A DNA stretch of 64,000 nt from an uncultured Prevotellaceae bacterium (GCA_900318915.1 ONMI01000006.1:43291-107290); one strand, 5' to 3'; positions 35,257 through 44,528 are shown, counted from the first letter of the stretch. Numbers and translations are program-made. Notes: generated from the sequence alone by a model not told the origin.

Positions 35257-36387
35257 CTATAGCACCACGAGGCAGATGAGGTGGGCCACGAAGGCGGCCA
35301 CCAGGCCGCCCACGGTGTGGGAGATGATGGCCTTAGAGGTGAGCTGGCGGTAGCCGAGCGAGTCGAGCATGGCGGTGTGGGTGCTGAGATAGCCGCTCCA
35401 GCACATGCCGATGGCGGTGAACACGGCGATGGCATTGCTGTCGACCCATCCCTGCGAGAGAAAATTGGGTATGAGGCTCAGCGCGGCGCCCACAGCGCCC
35501 AGGGCAGTGATGGGGAAGGCAATCTGGTGGGGGTCGGTGAAGCCAAAGACCACCCGGAACAGGCCGTCGAGCTGGTTGGCCACATAGGGCAAGAACTCCA
35601 CGCCCTCGTAGGCGGCGCCTGTGTAGACACCCTCCTTGTTGGGTCCGAAGGTGAGAATCATGACCATGGTGGAGATGATGAGCACGCCGGGGATGATGGC
35701 CATGCCCACATCGACACCCGACTTGCCGCCATCGAGCAGGGCATCGAGGGTGCGCAGGAAGGCCGACTTAGAGCCTTTGATTTCCTGCGGGTGCTCCTCG
35801 GGTGTCTCCTCCACCACGGCATACTCAGTGGCGAACTTCGGATACTGCTTCACCACGAAATGCTGCATCATGCGGGTGGAGACGATACAGCCGCAGAAGG
35901 CCCCCACGAAGCCTATAAGGGGCTCGGTGTAGAAACCTTGGCTAATCATGAAGATGATGACGATGAGGCCCATGCCGAAGGCGGTGCCGAAATTGGTGAG
36001 CGAGATATACTGGAATTTCTTGAAATGGCTGGCGAACTTCTTGTCCTTCGAGAGGGTGATGATGGCGGGATTGTCGCTCAGGAAGGTCATCACGGCGCCG
36101 AGCGACGCCATGCCGGGCAGATTGAAGAGCGGCTTCATGAGCGGCTTGAGGAGTTTTTCGAGCAAGTCGACCACGCCGAACTCGACGAAGAGTTTGCCGA
36201 GGGCGCCGGTGAGCACGCAGATGCCCATGAGGTAGAACACGGTGTTGAGCAGCAGGTCGTGGGCCGTATTCATGATGGTGTTGAGCATGTGGGGCACACT
36301 CATCTTCATGGCGATACCGCCGAAAATGGCTACGATAATGAGCAGGCAGAACACTCCGGAGAGCATCTTTCTATGCGTGTCTTTCAT
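35257..36387 (-). CDS. Gate-domain (nucleoside recognition) multi-spanning membrane protein
   Basis: 376-residue membrane protein with about eight to ten hydrophobic segments in two Gate-like halves (LNTVFYLMGICVLTGALGKL, LGAVMTFLSDNPAIITLSKD; GMAIIPGVLIISTMVMILTFG, AFPITALGAVGAALSLIPNF). Proteins with this Gate domain include SpmA/SpmB and nucleoside transporters; I think this belongs to the CD0519/CD1768 group but cannot confirm it. A hydrophilic loop (about 190-240) separates the halves. ATG 36387 was chosen because the longer frame (to 36459) runs through the -7 box at 36430-36437. Transported solute unknown. Confidence 0.75.
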   Translation of the reverse strand: MKDTHRKMLSGVFCLLIIVAIFGGIAMKMSVPHMLNTIMNTAHDLLLNTVFYLMGICVLTGALGKLFVEFGVVDLLEKLLKPLMKPLFNLPGMASLGAVMTFLSDNPAIITLSKDKKFASHFKKFQYISLTNFGTAFGMGLIVIIFMISQGFYTEPLIGFVGAFCGCIVSTRMMQHFVVKQYPKFATEYAVVEETPEEHPQEIKGSKSAFLRTLDALLDGGKSGVDVGMAIIPGVLIISTMVMILTFGPNKEGVYTGAAYEGVEFLPYVANQLDGLFRVVFGFTDPHQIAFPITALGAVGAALSLIPNFLSQGWVDSNAIAVFTAIGMCWSGYLSTHTAMLDSLGYRQLTSKAIISHTVGGLVAAFVAHLICLVVL

Positions 36388-36429
36388 AACTGTCGTTTCG
36401 TAATATTGGGTTGGTTTTTTAGGTCGCTG

Positions 36430-36437
36430 CAAAAATA
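36430..36437 (-). promoter_or_regulatory. -7 box of the Gate-domain gene
   Basis: The minus strand reads TATTTTTG, 42 bases before ATG 36387. Confidence 0.55.
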
Positions 36438-36546
36438 TACATTTTTTTTGTAACGGCACTACGTTTAAGGGAAAATTTGATTGAGTGGGTGAAGATGGGA
36501 AGGAAATAGGAGTGAAAGGACAAAAGTAAAGAGCAGATATTATTGT

Positions 36547-36731
36547 GCACCCTACGGGTGCTGGGAAGGAAAGAAATTATCATAATGCGCAAAAAAATTC
36601 TTTTTTGCGTGAATAATATAAAATATAACAAGGTGAAGATTTAAAACAATATCTGATATTAAGGCGCACCCTACGGGTGCTTGGGAAAGGAAAGAAATTA
36701 CCGTAATGCGCAAAAAATTCTTTTTTGCGAT
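36547..36731. repeat. Duplicated ~65-bp intergenic repeat with two hairpins
   Basis: Two copies (about 36547-36609 and 36665-36729) share GCACCCTACGGGTGC, a self-complementary hairpin, then GGAAAGAAATTATCATAAT or a two-base variant, then CGCAAAAAA-TTC-TTTTTTGCG, a second hairpin. The gap 36438-36981 has two overlapping opposed frames of 75 and 108 codons that I do not consider genes: low complexity, built on the repeats, no family. No other gene is seen. Confidence 0.8.
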
Positions 36732-36981
36732 GATATATATATATGAACTTGCAACTTTGAATAGAATAAAATCAAAAAACGCTACGCTTAAGAAAAAGGG
36801 AATTAAAGCATTAAAAATCGTCATTAAAGACCTGTCGGATGTTGTTGAAAGGAAGAAAAATACGCAAGCGTCTCTCAAAAAGGAGGAAAAAGGAGGCGTA
36901 AACTCTTTACCTCTGCATGACTTACAGATTTAACAAAACTGAAAAAAGAGGACGTAAAGGGAGAGATTGGGAAAAAAAGTG

Positions 36982-36989
36982 TAAATTTG
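36982..36989 (+). promoter_or_regulatory. -7 box of the DUF4886-trmO operon
   Basis: TAAATTTG, leaving a leader of about 115 bases before ATG 37108. Confidence 0.55.
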
Positions 36990-36997
36990 CACCTTTG

Positions 36998-37039
36998 AAC
37001 GCTAAATACAGCAGTTTCCTAAACGCTAAATACAGCAGT
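36998..37039 (+). repeat. 18-bp direct repeat in the DUF4886 leader
   Basis: AACGCTAAATACAGCAGT occurs at 36998-37015 and, identically, at 37022-37039, just downstream of the -7 box. It could be a regulator-binding site or a leader element. Confidence 0.8.
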
Positions 37040-37107
37040 ATCCCCTTTGGCGGCTGTACATGACGCAATAATAAGATATTTACATACAACCCAAAATCTT
37101 TTAAAAG

Positions 37108-38661
37108 ATGAAGAAACTGTTACTCTTTCTGCTGCTCGCCCTGACCCTGCAGGCACACGCAGACAACTCGGTGCTGACCAAGCCCAACCTGAAGATACTG
37201 ATGCTCGGCAACAGCTATATGCTCGACGGCACAACGTATCTGAAGGACCTGGCGAACGCCAACGGAAGCGACATCAGCGACATGTGCATCTACCGGATTC
37301 TGCGCAGCAGCAGCGGATTCAAGCACTGGTGCGACATCTACAACGACAAGGACGTGTATGAATACTACTTCGCCAAGGAACTGGGCGGCATCTCATCGAC
37401 CGTGAAACAGGGCAAGGGCGATGCCGGCGACGGAAGCCTCTTCCGCCAGGTGCTCACCGACGACACCTGGGACCTGATTCTGATACAGCCCGTGAGCACC
37501 GAAGCCGCCGACTATGACAAATGGGAAAACGACGGCTACCTGGCCCAACTGCTCGAAATACTGAAGACCCATCAGCCCAATGCCCAGATAGGATTCGTAA
37601 TGGTGCACAGCTACTGGGACGAATATGTGCACAACTACCAACACTCGTCGTACGACCGCTGGCAACTCATCGCCAACGCCACCCAGCAACTGGCGAAGAA
37701 CTACGACATCGACTTTGTGCTGCCCTGCGGCACAGCCGTGGAGAACCTGCGCATGACCTCCGTGAACAACGACTACGACCTGACGCGCGACGGCACCCAG
37801 ATGGCCTACGGACTGGGCCGCTACGTGGCCAGCTGCTGCTACTATGAGGCGCTGATAGCCCCGCGCAGCGGCATCTCGGTGACAGGCAACACACTGCGCC
37901 CCACTGTTTCGTCATCGACCAGCTCGACCTACCCGATTGTGGCAGTGACCGACGATAACGCCGCGCTGGCCCAGCGCGCCGCCGTGCTGGCCGCGAGCGA
38001 CCCCTATGTATGCCACAACCCCGAGAATGAGGACGATGTGCCCGGAACGCCCGAGAGCGTCAGCCTGACCATCACCAACACACAGGGCGACGGCACCGGC
38101 GTGGCCACCTTCAGTGCTCCCTACGACCTGGACTTCAGCGAGGTGGAAGCCAATGTGAAGGCCTACATAGCCGCCGGCTACAATGCCGGCAACGGCAAGA
38201 TAACCGCCGTGAGGGCCTACGACGCCCCCGCCGGCACGGGCCTGCTGGTGAAGGGCACGGCCGGCACCTACGAGATACCCTGCCGCCCCTCGCTCTCCTA
38301 CTACACCAGCATGCTGGTGGGCACCCCCGAGAAGACATGGGTGACAAAAACCGACGGAGCCTTCACCAACTTCGTTCTCTCAAGAGTGAACGGCCAGATA
38401 GGTTTCCGCCCCCTCTCCAACGACGGATACGTGAACGCCGGCAAGGCCTATCTGCAGATACCCACCCAGCTGCTCAACACCGCCAGCGCCAACCAGGTGG
38501 GCATCGTCTATGAAGACGAGGCCGAAGCCCCGACCGACGGCATCAGCGACATCAGCGCAGCCGACACCGACAACGCCTACTACACCCTGAGCGGCATCAA
38601 GGTGGCCCGCACCCAGAAGGGTGTCTACATTCACCACGGCAAGAAAGTGGTGGTGAGGTGA
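37108..38661 (+). CDS. DUF4886 SGNH-like secreted protein, copy 2, catalytic His replaced
   Basis: 517-residue paralogue of the protein at 32161, with signal peptide MKKLLLFLLLALTLQAHAD. Block I is intact (LKILMLGNSYMLD), but the late block reads DGTQMAYG (codons GAC GGC ACC CAG at about 37790-37801) where both paralogues have DGTH, so the catalytic His position holds Gln. The second region (about 315-480) and a tail (YYTLSGIKVARTQKGVYIHH) resemble copy 1, but here the tail DNA has diverged. Its TGA overlaps the next ATG (TGATG at 38659-38663), indicating translational coupling. Possibly a non-catalytic binding protein. Confidence 0.82.
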   Translation: MKKLLLFLLLALTLQAHADNSVLTKPNLKILMLGNSYMLDGTTYLKDLANANGSDISDMCIYRILRSSSGFKHWCDIYNDKDVYEYYFAKELGGISSTVKQGKGDAGDGSLFRQVLTDDTWDLILIQPVSTEAADYDKWENDGYLAQLLEILKTHQPNAQIGFVMVHSYWDEYVHNYQHSSYDRWQLIANATQQLAKNYDIDFVLPCGTAVENLRMTSVNNDYDLTRDGTQMAYGLGRYVASCCYYEALIAPRSGISVTGNTLRPTVSSSTSSTYPIVAVTDDNAALAQRAAVLAASDPYVCHNPENEDDVPGTPESVSLTITNTQGDGTGVATFSAPYDLDFSEVEANVKAYIAAGYNAGNGKITAVRAYDAPAGTGLLVKGTAGTYEIPCRPSLSYYTSMLVGTPEKTWVTKTDGAFTNFVLSRVNGQIGFRPLSNDGYVNAGKAYLQIPTQLLNTASANQVGIVYEDEAEAPTDGISDISAADTDNAYYTLSGIKVARTQKGVYIHHGKKVVVR

Positions 38662-39614
38662 TGAGATACTGCCGCCTCCTGCCACTGCTCACCGCCCTGT
38701 GGCTGTGCCTGCCGGCACAGGCACAGGACTCGCTCTTCAGCCGCCCCACCCTGAAGGTGCTGCACATAGGCAACAGCTACACCGACGACGCCACCGCCCT
38801 GCTGCAACAGGTAGCGGCCCACAGCGGGGCCGACCTGAGCAACATCTGCCTCTACAAGGCCGTACGGGGCAGCGGCTCGTTCAAGTCGTGGTGCGACGTG
38901 TACAACAACTGCGACGACCAATACTACTGGGTGACAAAGGTGCTGGGCGGGCTCTACGCCCGTGTATACACCGGCAAGGGTATGCCCCGCAACGGTGTGC
39001 TGTTCAGAGAACTGCTGAGCAGTGTGGAGTGGGACCTTATCATCCTGCAGCCTGTGAGCAGCCAGGCTCCCTACTACGACCAGTGGGAGGGCGACGGCCA
39101 GCTCGACTCACTGCTCACCCTGCTACACCGCGAACAGCCGAAGGCCGCCATCGGATTTACCCTCGTGCACAGCTACTGGGACGAATACGGCGGCAACAGC
39201 GAGCAGTCGTCACAGAAAAGGTGGCAGGGCATCGCACATGCTGCCAAGACCTTCTGTCAAAGCCGCGACATCGCTCTTGTGATACCCTACGGCACGGCCA
39301 TAGAGAACCTGCGGCGCACACCGCTGAACAATGACTACGACCTGACCCGCGACGGCACCCACCTGGCCTACGGACTGGGCCGCTATACCGCCGCCTGCTG
39401 CTACTTCGAGGCGCTGATAGCCCCCTTCACCGGCACCTCGGTGGCCGGCAACCCCTACCGCTACGACGCCAGCCATGACGACACGAAATATCCCGCCATA
39501 AGCGTGGACGACAGCAACGCCTACGCCGCCCAACGCGCCGCCATACAGGCCGTGAAGCACCCCTTCCGACTGACCAAAATACGCATCACCCAACCGGCAG
39601 AAGCATGGAAATAA
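38661..39614 (+). CDS. DUF4886 SGNH-like secreted protein, copy 3, no sorting tail
   Basis: 317-residue paralogue with signal peptide (LLPLLTALWLCLPAQAQ). It holds only the DUF4886 domain: block I LKVLHIGNSYTDD and late block DGTHLAYG (about 230), so the catalytic pair is present. It lacks both the second domain and the C-terminal tail of copies 1 and 2, suggesting it stays periplasmic. Coupled to copy 2 through TGATG; a GTG three bases earlier is an alternative start. Its 3' end overlaps trmO by 10 bases. Confidence 0.82.
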   Translation: MRYCRLLPLLTALWLCLPAQAQDSLFSRPTLKVLHIGNSYTDDATALLQQVAAHSGADLSNICLYKAVRGSGSFKSWCDVYNNCDDQYYWVTKVLGGLYARVYTGKGMPRNGVLFRELLSSVEWDLIILQPVSSQAPYYDQWEGDGQLDSLLTLLHREQPKAAIGFTLVHSYWDEYGGNSEQSSQKRWQGIAHAAKTFCQSRDIALVIPYGTAIENLRRTPLNNDYDLTRDGTHLAYGLGRYTAACCYFEALIAPFTGTSVAGNPYRYDASHDDTKYPAISVDDSNAYAAQRAAIQAVKHPFRLTKIRITQPAEAWK

Positions 39615-40309
39615 CACCGATAGCCCATTTCAAGTCGCCCTTCACCTCAAAATTCGGCATACCCAAACAGAGCGGACTGGCCAAGGACCTGCCCGGCCGT
39701 ATCGTGTTCGAGCCGGCCTACCGCAATGCCGACGCCCTGCGTGGCCTGGAGGATTTCACGCATCTGTGGATGATATGGCAGTTTTCCGCCAACGCCCACA
39801 AGGCCAACAGCCCCGTGGTGCGCCCGCCGGTGCTGGGCGGCAACGAGGCGCTCGGCGTCTTCGCCACCCGCTCGCCCTACCGGCCCAATCCGATAGGGCT
39901 GTCGTGCGTGCGCATCGACCACATCGACCTCGACACGAAGGAGGGCCCCGTGATACATGTGTTAGGCGCCGACCTGATGGACGGCACTCCCATCTTCGAC
40001 ATCAAGCCTTATCTGCCCTATGCCGACTGTCACCCCGAGGCTACCGGCGGTTTCACCGACACCCGCTCTTGGCCGCGTCTGGAGGTGCGGCTGGCCGAGA
40101 GCGTGCGGCGGCAGCTCACGGAGCAGGAAGCCGCCACACTGGCCGACATCCTGGCCCTGGACCCCCGCCCCCACTATCAGAAAGACCCCAACCGCATCTA
40201 CGGCATGCCCTACGGGAAGTGGGATGTGAAATTCCGCGTGGCCGACGGAGAAGTACAAGTGGTAGGAATCAGCACGACAAATGAGAAAAAAGGAAAGAAA
40301 TTATCATAA
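39605..40309 (+). CDS. trmO: tRNA m6t6A37 methyltransferase TrmO
   Basis: 234-residue enzyme of the TrmO/TsaA (UPF0066) family, which methylates N6-threonylcarbamoyladenosine at position 37 of certain tRNAs using S-adenosylmethionine. Typical segments are IAHFKSPFTSKFGIPKQSG, LEDFTHLWMIWQF, GVFATRSPYRPNPIGLS (about 92-108), DLMDGTPIFDIKPYLPYAD and KWDVKFRV. It overlaps the upstream DUF4886 gene by 10 bases, an odd partner for a tRNA enzyme. Its last codons and TAA lie inside a dispersed intergenic repeat (GGAAAGAAATTATCATAAT, 40292-40310), so the tail was probably altered by that repeat. Confidence 0.95.
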   Translation: MEITPIAHFKSPFTSKFGIPKQSGLAKDLPGRIVFEPAYRNADALRGLEDFTHLWMIWQFSANAHKANSPVVRPPVLGGNEALGVFATRSPYRPNPIGLSCVRIDHIDLDTKEGPVIHVLGADLMDGTPIFDIKPYLPYADCHPEATGGFTDTRSWPRLEVRLAESVRRQLTEQEAATLADILALDPRPHYQKDPNRIYGMPYGKWDVKFRVADGEVQVVGISTTNEKKGKKLS

Positions 40310-40310
40310 T
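40292..40310. repeat. Dispersed repeat GGAAAGAAATTATCATAAT at the trmO stop
   Basis: The same 19-mer occurs at 25081-25099 and 36568-36586, with a two-base variant at 36689-36707. The following bases to about 40412 contain related ATAATTATG and AATTACGGGTATTTCT segments like those of the 25.1-kb tandem repeat. Confidence 0.8.
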
Positions 40311-40435
40311 TATCATAATTTTCCTGCTATGTACAAGGGGAATGGAATTATGGGGTTTTCTTTCAGTTATTAATGGATAATTATGAGAAATTACGGGTAT
40401 TTCTTTCAAGTTTCTGCACCATAGGATGACAATAT

Positions 40436-40469
40436 AAAGGAGCCGCGAATCAATGTCCGCGGCTCCTTT
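40436..40469. terminator. Terminator between trmO and the phosphohexomutase gene
   Basis: AAAGGAGCCGCG and CGCGGCTCCTTT form a perfect 12-bp stem with a 10-base loop, suited to both convergent genes. Confidence 0.8.
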
Positions 40470-40491
40470 CGTTATGTTTCAGAGCGACAGT

Positions 40492-42243
40492 TTAGTCGAG
40501 ATTGAGGCTCTTCTTGATGGCGGCAATCTTCTCCTCGGCACCCTTCATGCAACGCTCGTAGCAACCGGCGCACTTGAAGGAAGGATCCTTGACCTCAGTG
40601 TAGAACTTGATCTTGGGCTCCGTGCCGCTAGGACGCACACTCACCTTGGTGCCGTCCTCGCAGAACCACTGCAGCACGTTGGAAGTGTCGGGCATGTTGA
40701 GCTTCTCCACAGTGCCGTCGGCCTTGCGTGCCTCGAGGGTCTTGTAGTCCTTCCAGAGCACCACCTTTGAGCCGCCCAGCTCGCGCGGCGGGTTCTCACG
40801 GAAGTTGGTCATCATCTGCTTGATTTCGTCGGCACCCGTCTTGCCCGGGCGCACCACATTGATGGTCACCTCGCGCGAGAAGCCATACTCAGCGTAGATG
40901 TTCATGAGCAGGTCGTAGAGTGTCATGCCGTTGTCCTTGGCCCATGCGGCAATCTCGCAGATGAGGCAGATGGAAGCGGGGGAGTCTTTGTCGCGCACCT
41001 TGTCGAACGGCAGGAAACCGAACGACTCCTCGCCGCCGCCGATATACTTTTTGACACCCTCGGAGATGCGGATCTCGTTGGCAATCCACTTGAAGCCCGT
41101 GTAGCAGTCGCGCAGCTCCACGCCGTTTTTCTTGGCAATCTCGGCGATGACTTCGGTGGTGACGATGGTCTTCACGAGGAACTCGTTGCCCTTGAGCTGA
41201 CCCAGCTTCTTCTTGTTGGCGATGATGTACCAGCAGAACATCATGCAGGTCTGGTTGCCGTTGAGAATCTCCCACTCGCCCTTTGCGTTGCGGCACACGA
41301 TGGCCAGACGGTCGGCGTCGGGGTCGGAGGCGATTACGAGGTCGGCATTGAGGCGTGTACCCAGTTTCATGCCCAGTGTCATAGCCTCGGCATTCTCAGG
41401 ATTGGGCGACACCACGGTGGGGAAGTTGCCGTCGATGACCATCTGCTCGGGCACCACATGGATGTTCTGGAAGCCCCATGAGCGCAATGCCTCGGGAATG
41501 ATGACACGTCCGGTACCGTGCATGGGCGAATAGACGATGTTGAGGTCTTTGTGGCGCAGGATGACATCCTGGTCTACCATGGCCTCCTTGACAGCCTGCA
41601 GGTAGTCCCAGTCCATCTCGCCGCCGATAATCTCGATGAGCTCCTTGTTGCCCTCGAACTTCACATCGTCGATGGTCACCTTGTTCACCTCGTCGATGAT
41701 ACCCTTGTCGTGGGGTGCGAGCACCTGTGCGCCGTCCTCCCAGTAAGCCTTGTAGCCGTTATACTCCTTGGGGTTGTGCGAAGCGGTGACGTTGACACCG
41801 GCCTGTGCGCCCAGCTGGCGGATGGCGAAGGAGATTTCGGGTGTGGGGCGGAGGCTCTCGAAGAGATACACCTTGATGCCGTTGGCGGAGAAGATGTCGG
41901 CCACGGTCTCAGCAAACATACGTCCGTTGTTGCGGCAGTCGTGTCCCACCACCACGGCGAGGTCGTTGCGGCCCGGGAAAGCCTTGAGGATATAGTTGGC
42001 AAAACCCTGTGTGGCCATGCCCACGATATACTTGTTCATGCGGTTGGTGCCGGCACCCATGATGCCGCGCAGACCGCCGGTACCAAACTCCAGGTTCTGG
42101 TAGAAAGCGTCGATGAGGTCGGTCTTGTCCTCATTGTCCAACATGGCCTGTACCTCTTTGCGGGTGGCCTCGTCGAAAGATGGTGAGAGCCACTGGCGGG
42201 CTTTTTCCTCACATTGTCTGATCAATTCCTGGTTATTTTCCAT
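40492..42243 (-). CDS. Phosphoglucomutase/phosphomannomutase family enzyme
   Basis: 583-residue alpha-D-phosphohexomutase interconverting hexose 6- and 1-phosphates. Phosphoserine loop TASHNPKEYNG (about residue 150), metal-binding ASDPDADRLAIV, sugar-binding GGEESFGFLP (about 405-414) and phosphate-binding RPSGTEPKIKFYTE near the C-terminus. Length fits the PGM2/PMM2-like branch common in Bacteroidales. ATG 42243 (MENNQELIRQ) was chosen; 15 codons upstream are open but unlikely. A -7 box is at 42333-42340. It would feed mannose-1-P to the guanylyltransferase encoded at 33.7-34.8 kb or glucose-1-P to other pathways. Confidence 0.95.
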   Translation of the reverse strand: MENNQELIRQCEEKARQWLSPSFDEATRKEVQAMLDNEDKTDLIDAFYQNLEFGTGGLRGIMGAGTNRMNKYIVGMATQGFANYILKAFPGRNDLAVVVGHDCRNNGRMFAETVADIFSANGIKVYLFESLRPTPEISFAIRQLGAQAGVNVTASHNPKEYNGYKAYWEDGAQVLAPHDKGIIDEVNKVTIDDVKFEGNKELIEIIGGEMDWDYLQAVKEAMVDQDVILRHKDLNIVYSPMHGTGRVIIPEALRSWGFQNIHVVPEQMVIDGNFPTVVSPNPENAEAMTLGMKLGTRLNADLVIASDPDADRLAIVCRNAKGEWEILNGNQTCMMFCWYIIANKKKLGQLKGNEFLVKTIVTTEVIAEIAKKNGVELRDCYTGFKWIANEIRISEGVKKYIGGGEESFGFLPFDKVRDKDSPASICLICEIAAWAKDNGMTLYDLLMNIYAEYGFSREVTINVVRPGKTGADEIKQMMTNFRENPPRELGGSKVVLWKDYKTLEARKADGTVEKLNMPDTSNVLQWFCEDGTKVSVRPSGTEPKIKFYTEVKDPSFKCAGCYERCMKGAEEKIAAIKKSLNLD

Positions 42244-42332
42244 AATAGATTTTTGATTTGTATATAAAATAAGAAATGTGCATTTCATGCTTCAGGGAGA
42301 AGACATTTTCATGCCCGCTACACTGACAGATG

Positions 42333-42340
42333 CAAAAATA
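42333..42340 (-). promoter_or_regulatory. -7 box of the phosphohexomutase gene
   Basis: The minus strand reads TATTTTTG, 89 bases before ATG 42243. The 308-bp gap to rho holds only the two divergent promoters. Confidence 0.5.
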
Positions 42341-42469
42341 ATGCTTTTCTGCAAAAAAACAATGAAAAAAAGGGAATTTTTACGTCGGCCGGGGCCGCCG
42401 ATACCCCTAATAATTGTTAATAAACGAAGAAAAGGTCGGGCGGTGTGTGGTGAAGTCAAAATAAAAACG

Positions 42470-42477
42470 TACTTTTG
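42470..42477 (+). promoter_or_regulatory. -7 box of rho
   Basis: TACTTTTG, with a leader of about 70 bases. The leader includes a small hairpin (ATTTCC/GGAAAT, 42502-42518). Confidence 0.6.
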
Positions 42478-42551
42478 CATCGCTTTTTCTTAAAAGACTG
42501 TATTTCCGCTCTGGAAATCTGACAGACAAATCAATCACATAATACATTTTT

Positions 42552-44528
42552 ATGTACAGCAAAGACGATTTACAATCGAAGAGTATCTCCGAATTGGAAG
42601 ATATTGCGAAAGAAATAGGTGCCGAGAACAAGGACGGCAACACCATAGACGACCTTATCTACTCAATTCTTGACCGGCAAGCCGTCGTGGAGGGCAACAA
42701 GAACCCGCTCGGCACGAAACGCAAGCGGGTGAGAATCGTGAAGAAAGACACCGACCATGTGTACAGTGTAAACGGTAAAGACGGTGAGAACTTCGACATG
42801 AAGAAGAACAAGGTTCCGCAGGAGCCGCCCTCACTCTTCAAAGACCTGGACCTGGAGATCAAGCCCGCCGAGGATCCCCAACCCGCTGAAGAGCCCAAAC
42901 CCGCCCCCAAGCGCCGCGGACGCAAGTCGAAAGCCCAGCTCGAGGCCGAGGCCGCCGAGGCCGCCCGTCTGCAGGCAGAAGCAGAAGCCGCAGCTGCTGC
43001 GGAGTCGCAGCCCGCCGAGGAGCCCCTGCCGGAGCCTATACGAGAGCCTGCCCAGGAGCCTGCTCAAGAAGACACCTTCGCCGTGCCCGAGGCCCAGTTT
43101 GCCGGCGACGGTACTGTCCCTGAAGAGGGCAGCGACCTGCTGGCCCAGTTGCAAGCCAAGGTGAACACTCACAACGAGGCTGCCGCCCAGCCGGAAGGCG
43201 GCGAGGAGCCTGCTGTAGGCGTATGGGAAGGCGACCCCGGCGACGGCACCGACTTCATCACCGTGGTGGACCTGCCGATAGAAGACCATGCCGCCATGCC
43301 CACCTACGACATCTTCGACAACCCCACCGGCCCGATGCCCAACACCGGCAGTGCCGCAAACTTCAACAACGGCAACCAGTGGCAGCCGTCGAAAGGGAAA
43401 TTCGACTTCAACGACCTCATCACCGCCAACGGTGTGCTGGAAATCATGCCCGACGGCTACGGATTCCTCCGTTCGAGCGACTACAACTACCTGTCGTCGC
43501 CCGACGACATCTACGTGTCGAACACCCAGATCAAGCACTACGGTCTGAAGACCGGCGACGTGGTGGAATGCCATGTACGTCCGCCCCACGACGGAGAGAA
43601 ATACTTCCCGCTTACCAGCATCGACAAGATCAACGGCCGTCTGCCGTCGGAAGTGCGCGACCGCATCCCCTTCGAGCACCTCACGCCCCTCTTCCCCGAC
43701 GAGAAGTTCTGTCTGTGCGGCGACCGCGCCACGACCAACCTCTCCACACGTGTGGTAGACCTGTTCTCGCCCATCGGCAAGGGCCAGCGTGCGCTGATTG
43801 TGGCCCAGCCCAAGACCGGTAAGACCATTCTGATGAAAGACATCGCCAACGCCATCGCCGCCAACCATCCCGAGGCCTACCTGATGATGCTGCTCATCGA
43901 CGAGCGCCCCGAGGAGGTGACCGACATGGCCCGCACGGTGAACGCCGAGGTGATAGCCTCTACCTTCGACGAGCCCGCCGAGCGCCACGTGAAGATAGCC
44001 GGCATTGTGCTGGAGAAAGCCAAACGCATGGTGGAATGCGGTCACGATGTAGTGATATTCCTTGACTCCATCACCCGTCTGGCCCGCGCCTACAACACCG
44101 TGTCGCCCGCCAGCGGCAAGGTGCTCACCGGTGGTGTCGACGCGAACGCGCTGCAGAAGCCTAAGCGTTTCTTCGGTGCCGCCCGCAACATAGAAGGCGG
44201 CGGCTCGCTCACCATTGTGGCCACCGCCCTGATAGACACCGGCTCAAAGATGGACGAGGTAATCTTCGAGGAGTTCAAGGGAACCGGCAACATGGAGCTG
44301 CAGCTGGACCGCTCGCTCTCCAACAAGCGCATCTTCCCCTCTGTGAACTTAGTGGCCTCGAGCACACGCCGCGACGACCTGCTGCAGGACAACAACACGC
44401 TGAACCGCATGTGGATACTGCGCAAGTACATCGCCGACATGACCCCCATCGAGGCTATGAACACCATTCACGACCGCATTCTGCAGACACACGACAACGA
44501 GGAGTTCCTGCTCACCATGAACTCGTAG
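42552..44528 (+). CDS. rho: Transcription termination factor Rho with long disordered insert
   Basis: RNA-dependent hexameric ATPase ending transcription. Its 658 residues compare with 419 in E. coli. A Rho_N domain (about 1-45) is followed by a region rich in Glu, Pro and Ala (about 85-280, e.g. [20 protein letters not shown]), then the RNA-binding CSD ([20 protein letters not shown]), Walker [13 protein letters not shown] (near 420), [13 protein letters not shown] and the Q/R-loop region. Large Rho inserts are characteristic of Bacteroidetes; in B. thetaiotaomicron the insert has been reported to drive phase separation. Strong terminator directly after. Confidence 0.97.
   Translation: MYSKDDLQSKSISELEDIAKEIGAENKDGNTIDDLIYSILDRQAVVEGNKNPLGTKRKRVRIVKKDTDHVYSVNGKDGENFDMKKNKVPQEPPSLFKDLDLEIKPAEDPQPAEEPKPAPKRRGRKSKAQLEAEAAEAARLQAEAEAAAAAESQPAEEPLPEPIREPAQEPAQEDTFAVPEAQFAGDGTVPEEGSDLLAQLQAKVNTHNEAAAQPEGGEEPAVGVWEGDPGDGTDFITVVDLPIEDHAAMPTYDIFDNPTGPMPNTGSAANFNNGNQWQPSKGKFDFNDLITANGVLEIMPDGYGFLRSSDYNYLSSPDDIYVSNTQIKHYGLKTGDVVECHVRPPHDGEKYFPLTSIDKINGRLPSEVRDRIPFEHLTPLFPDEKFCLCGDRATTNLSTRVVDLFSPIGKGQRALIVAQPKTGKTILMKDIANAIAANHPEAYLMMLLIDERPEEVTDMARTVNAEVIASTFDEPAERHVKIAGIVLEKAKRMVECGHDVVIFLDSITRLARAYNTVSPASGKVLTGGVDANALQKPKRFFGAARNIEGGGSLTIVATALIDTGSKMDEVIFEEFKGTGNMELQLDRSLSNKRIFPSVNLVASSTRRDDLLQDNNTLNRMWILRKYIADMTPIEAMNTIHDRILQTHDNEEFLLTMNS

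Noticed and set aside
36552-36933. Two opposed frames of 108 and 75 codons in the gap before DUF4886 copy 2
   Set aside because: Low-complexity Phe/Lys-rich sequence built on the duplicated repeats, with no family and no fitting promoter.
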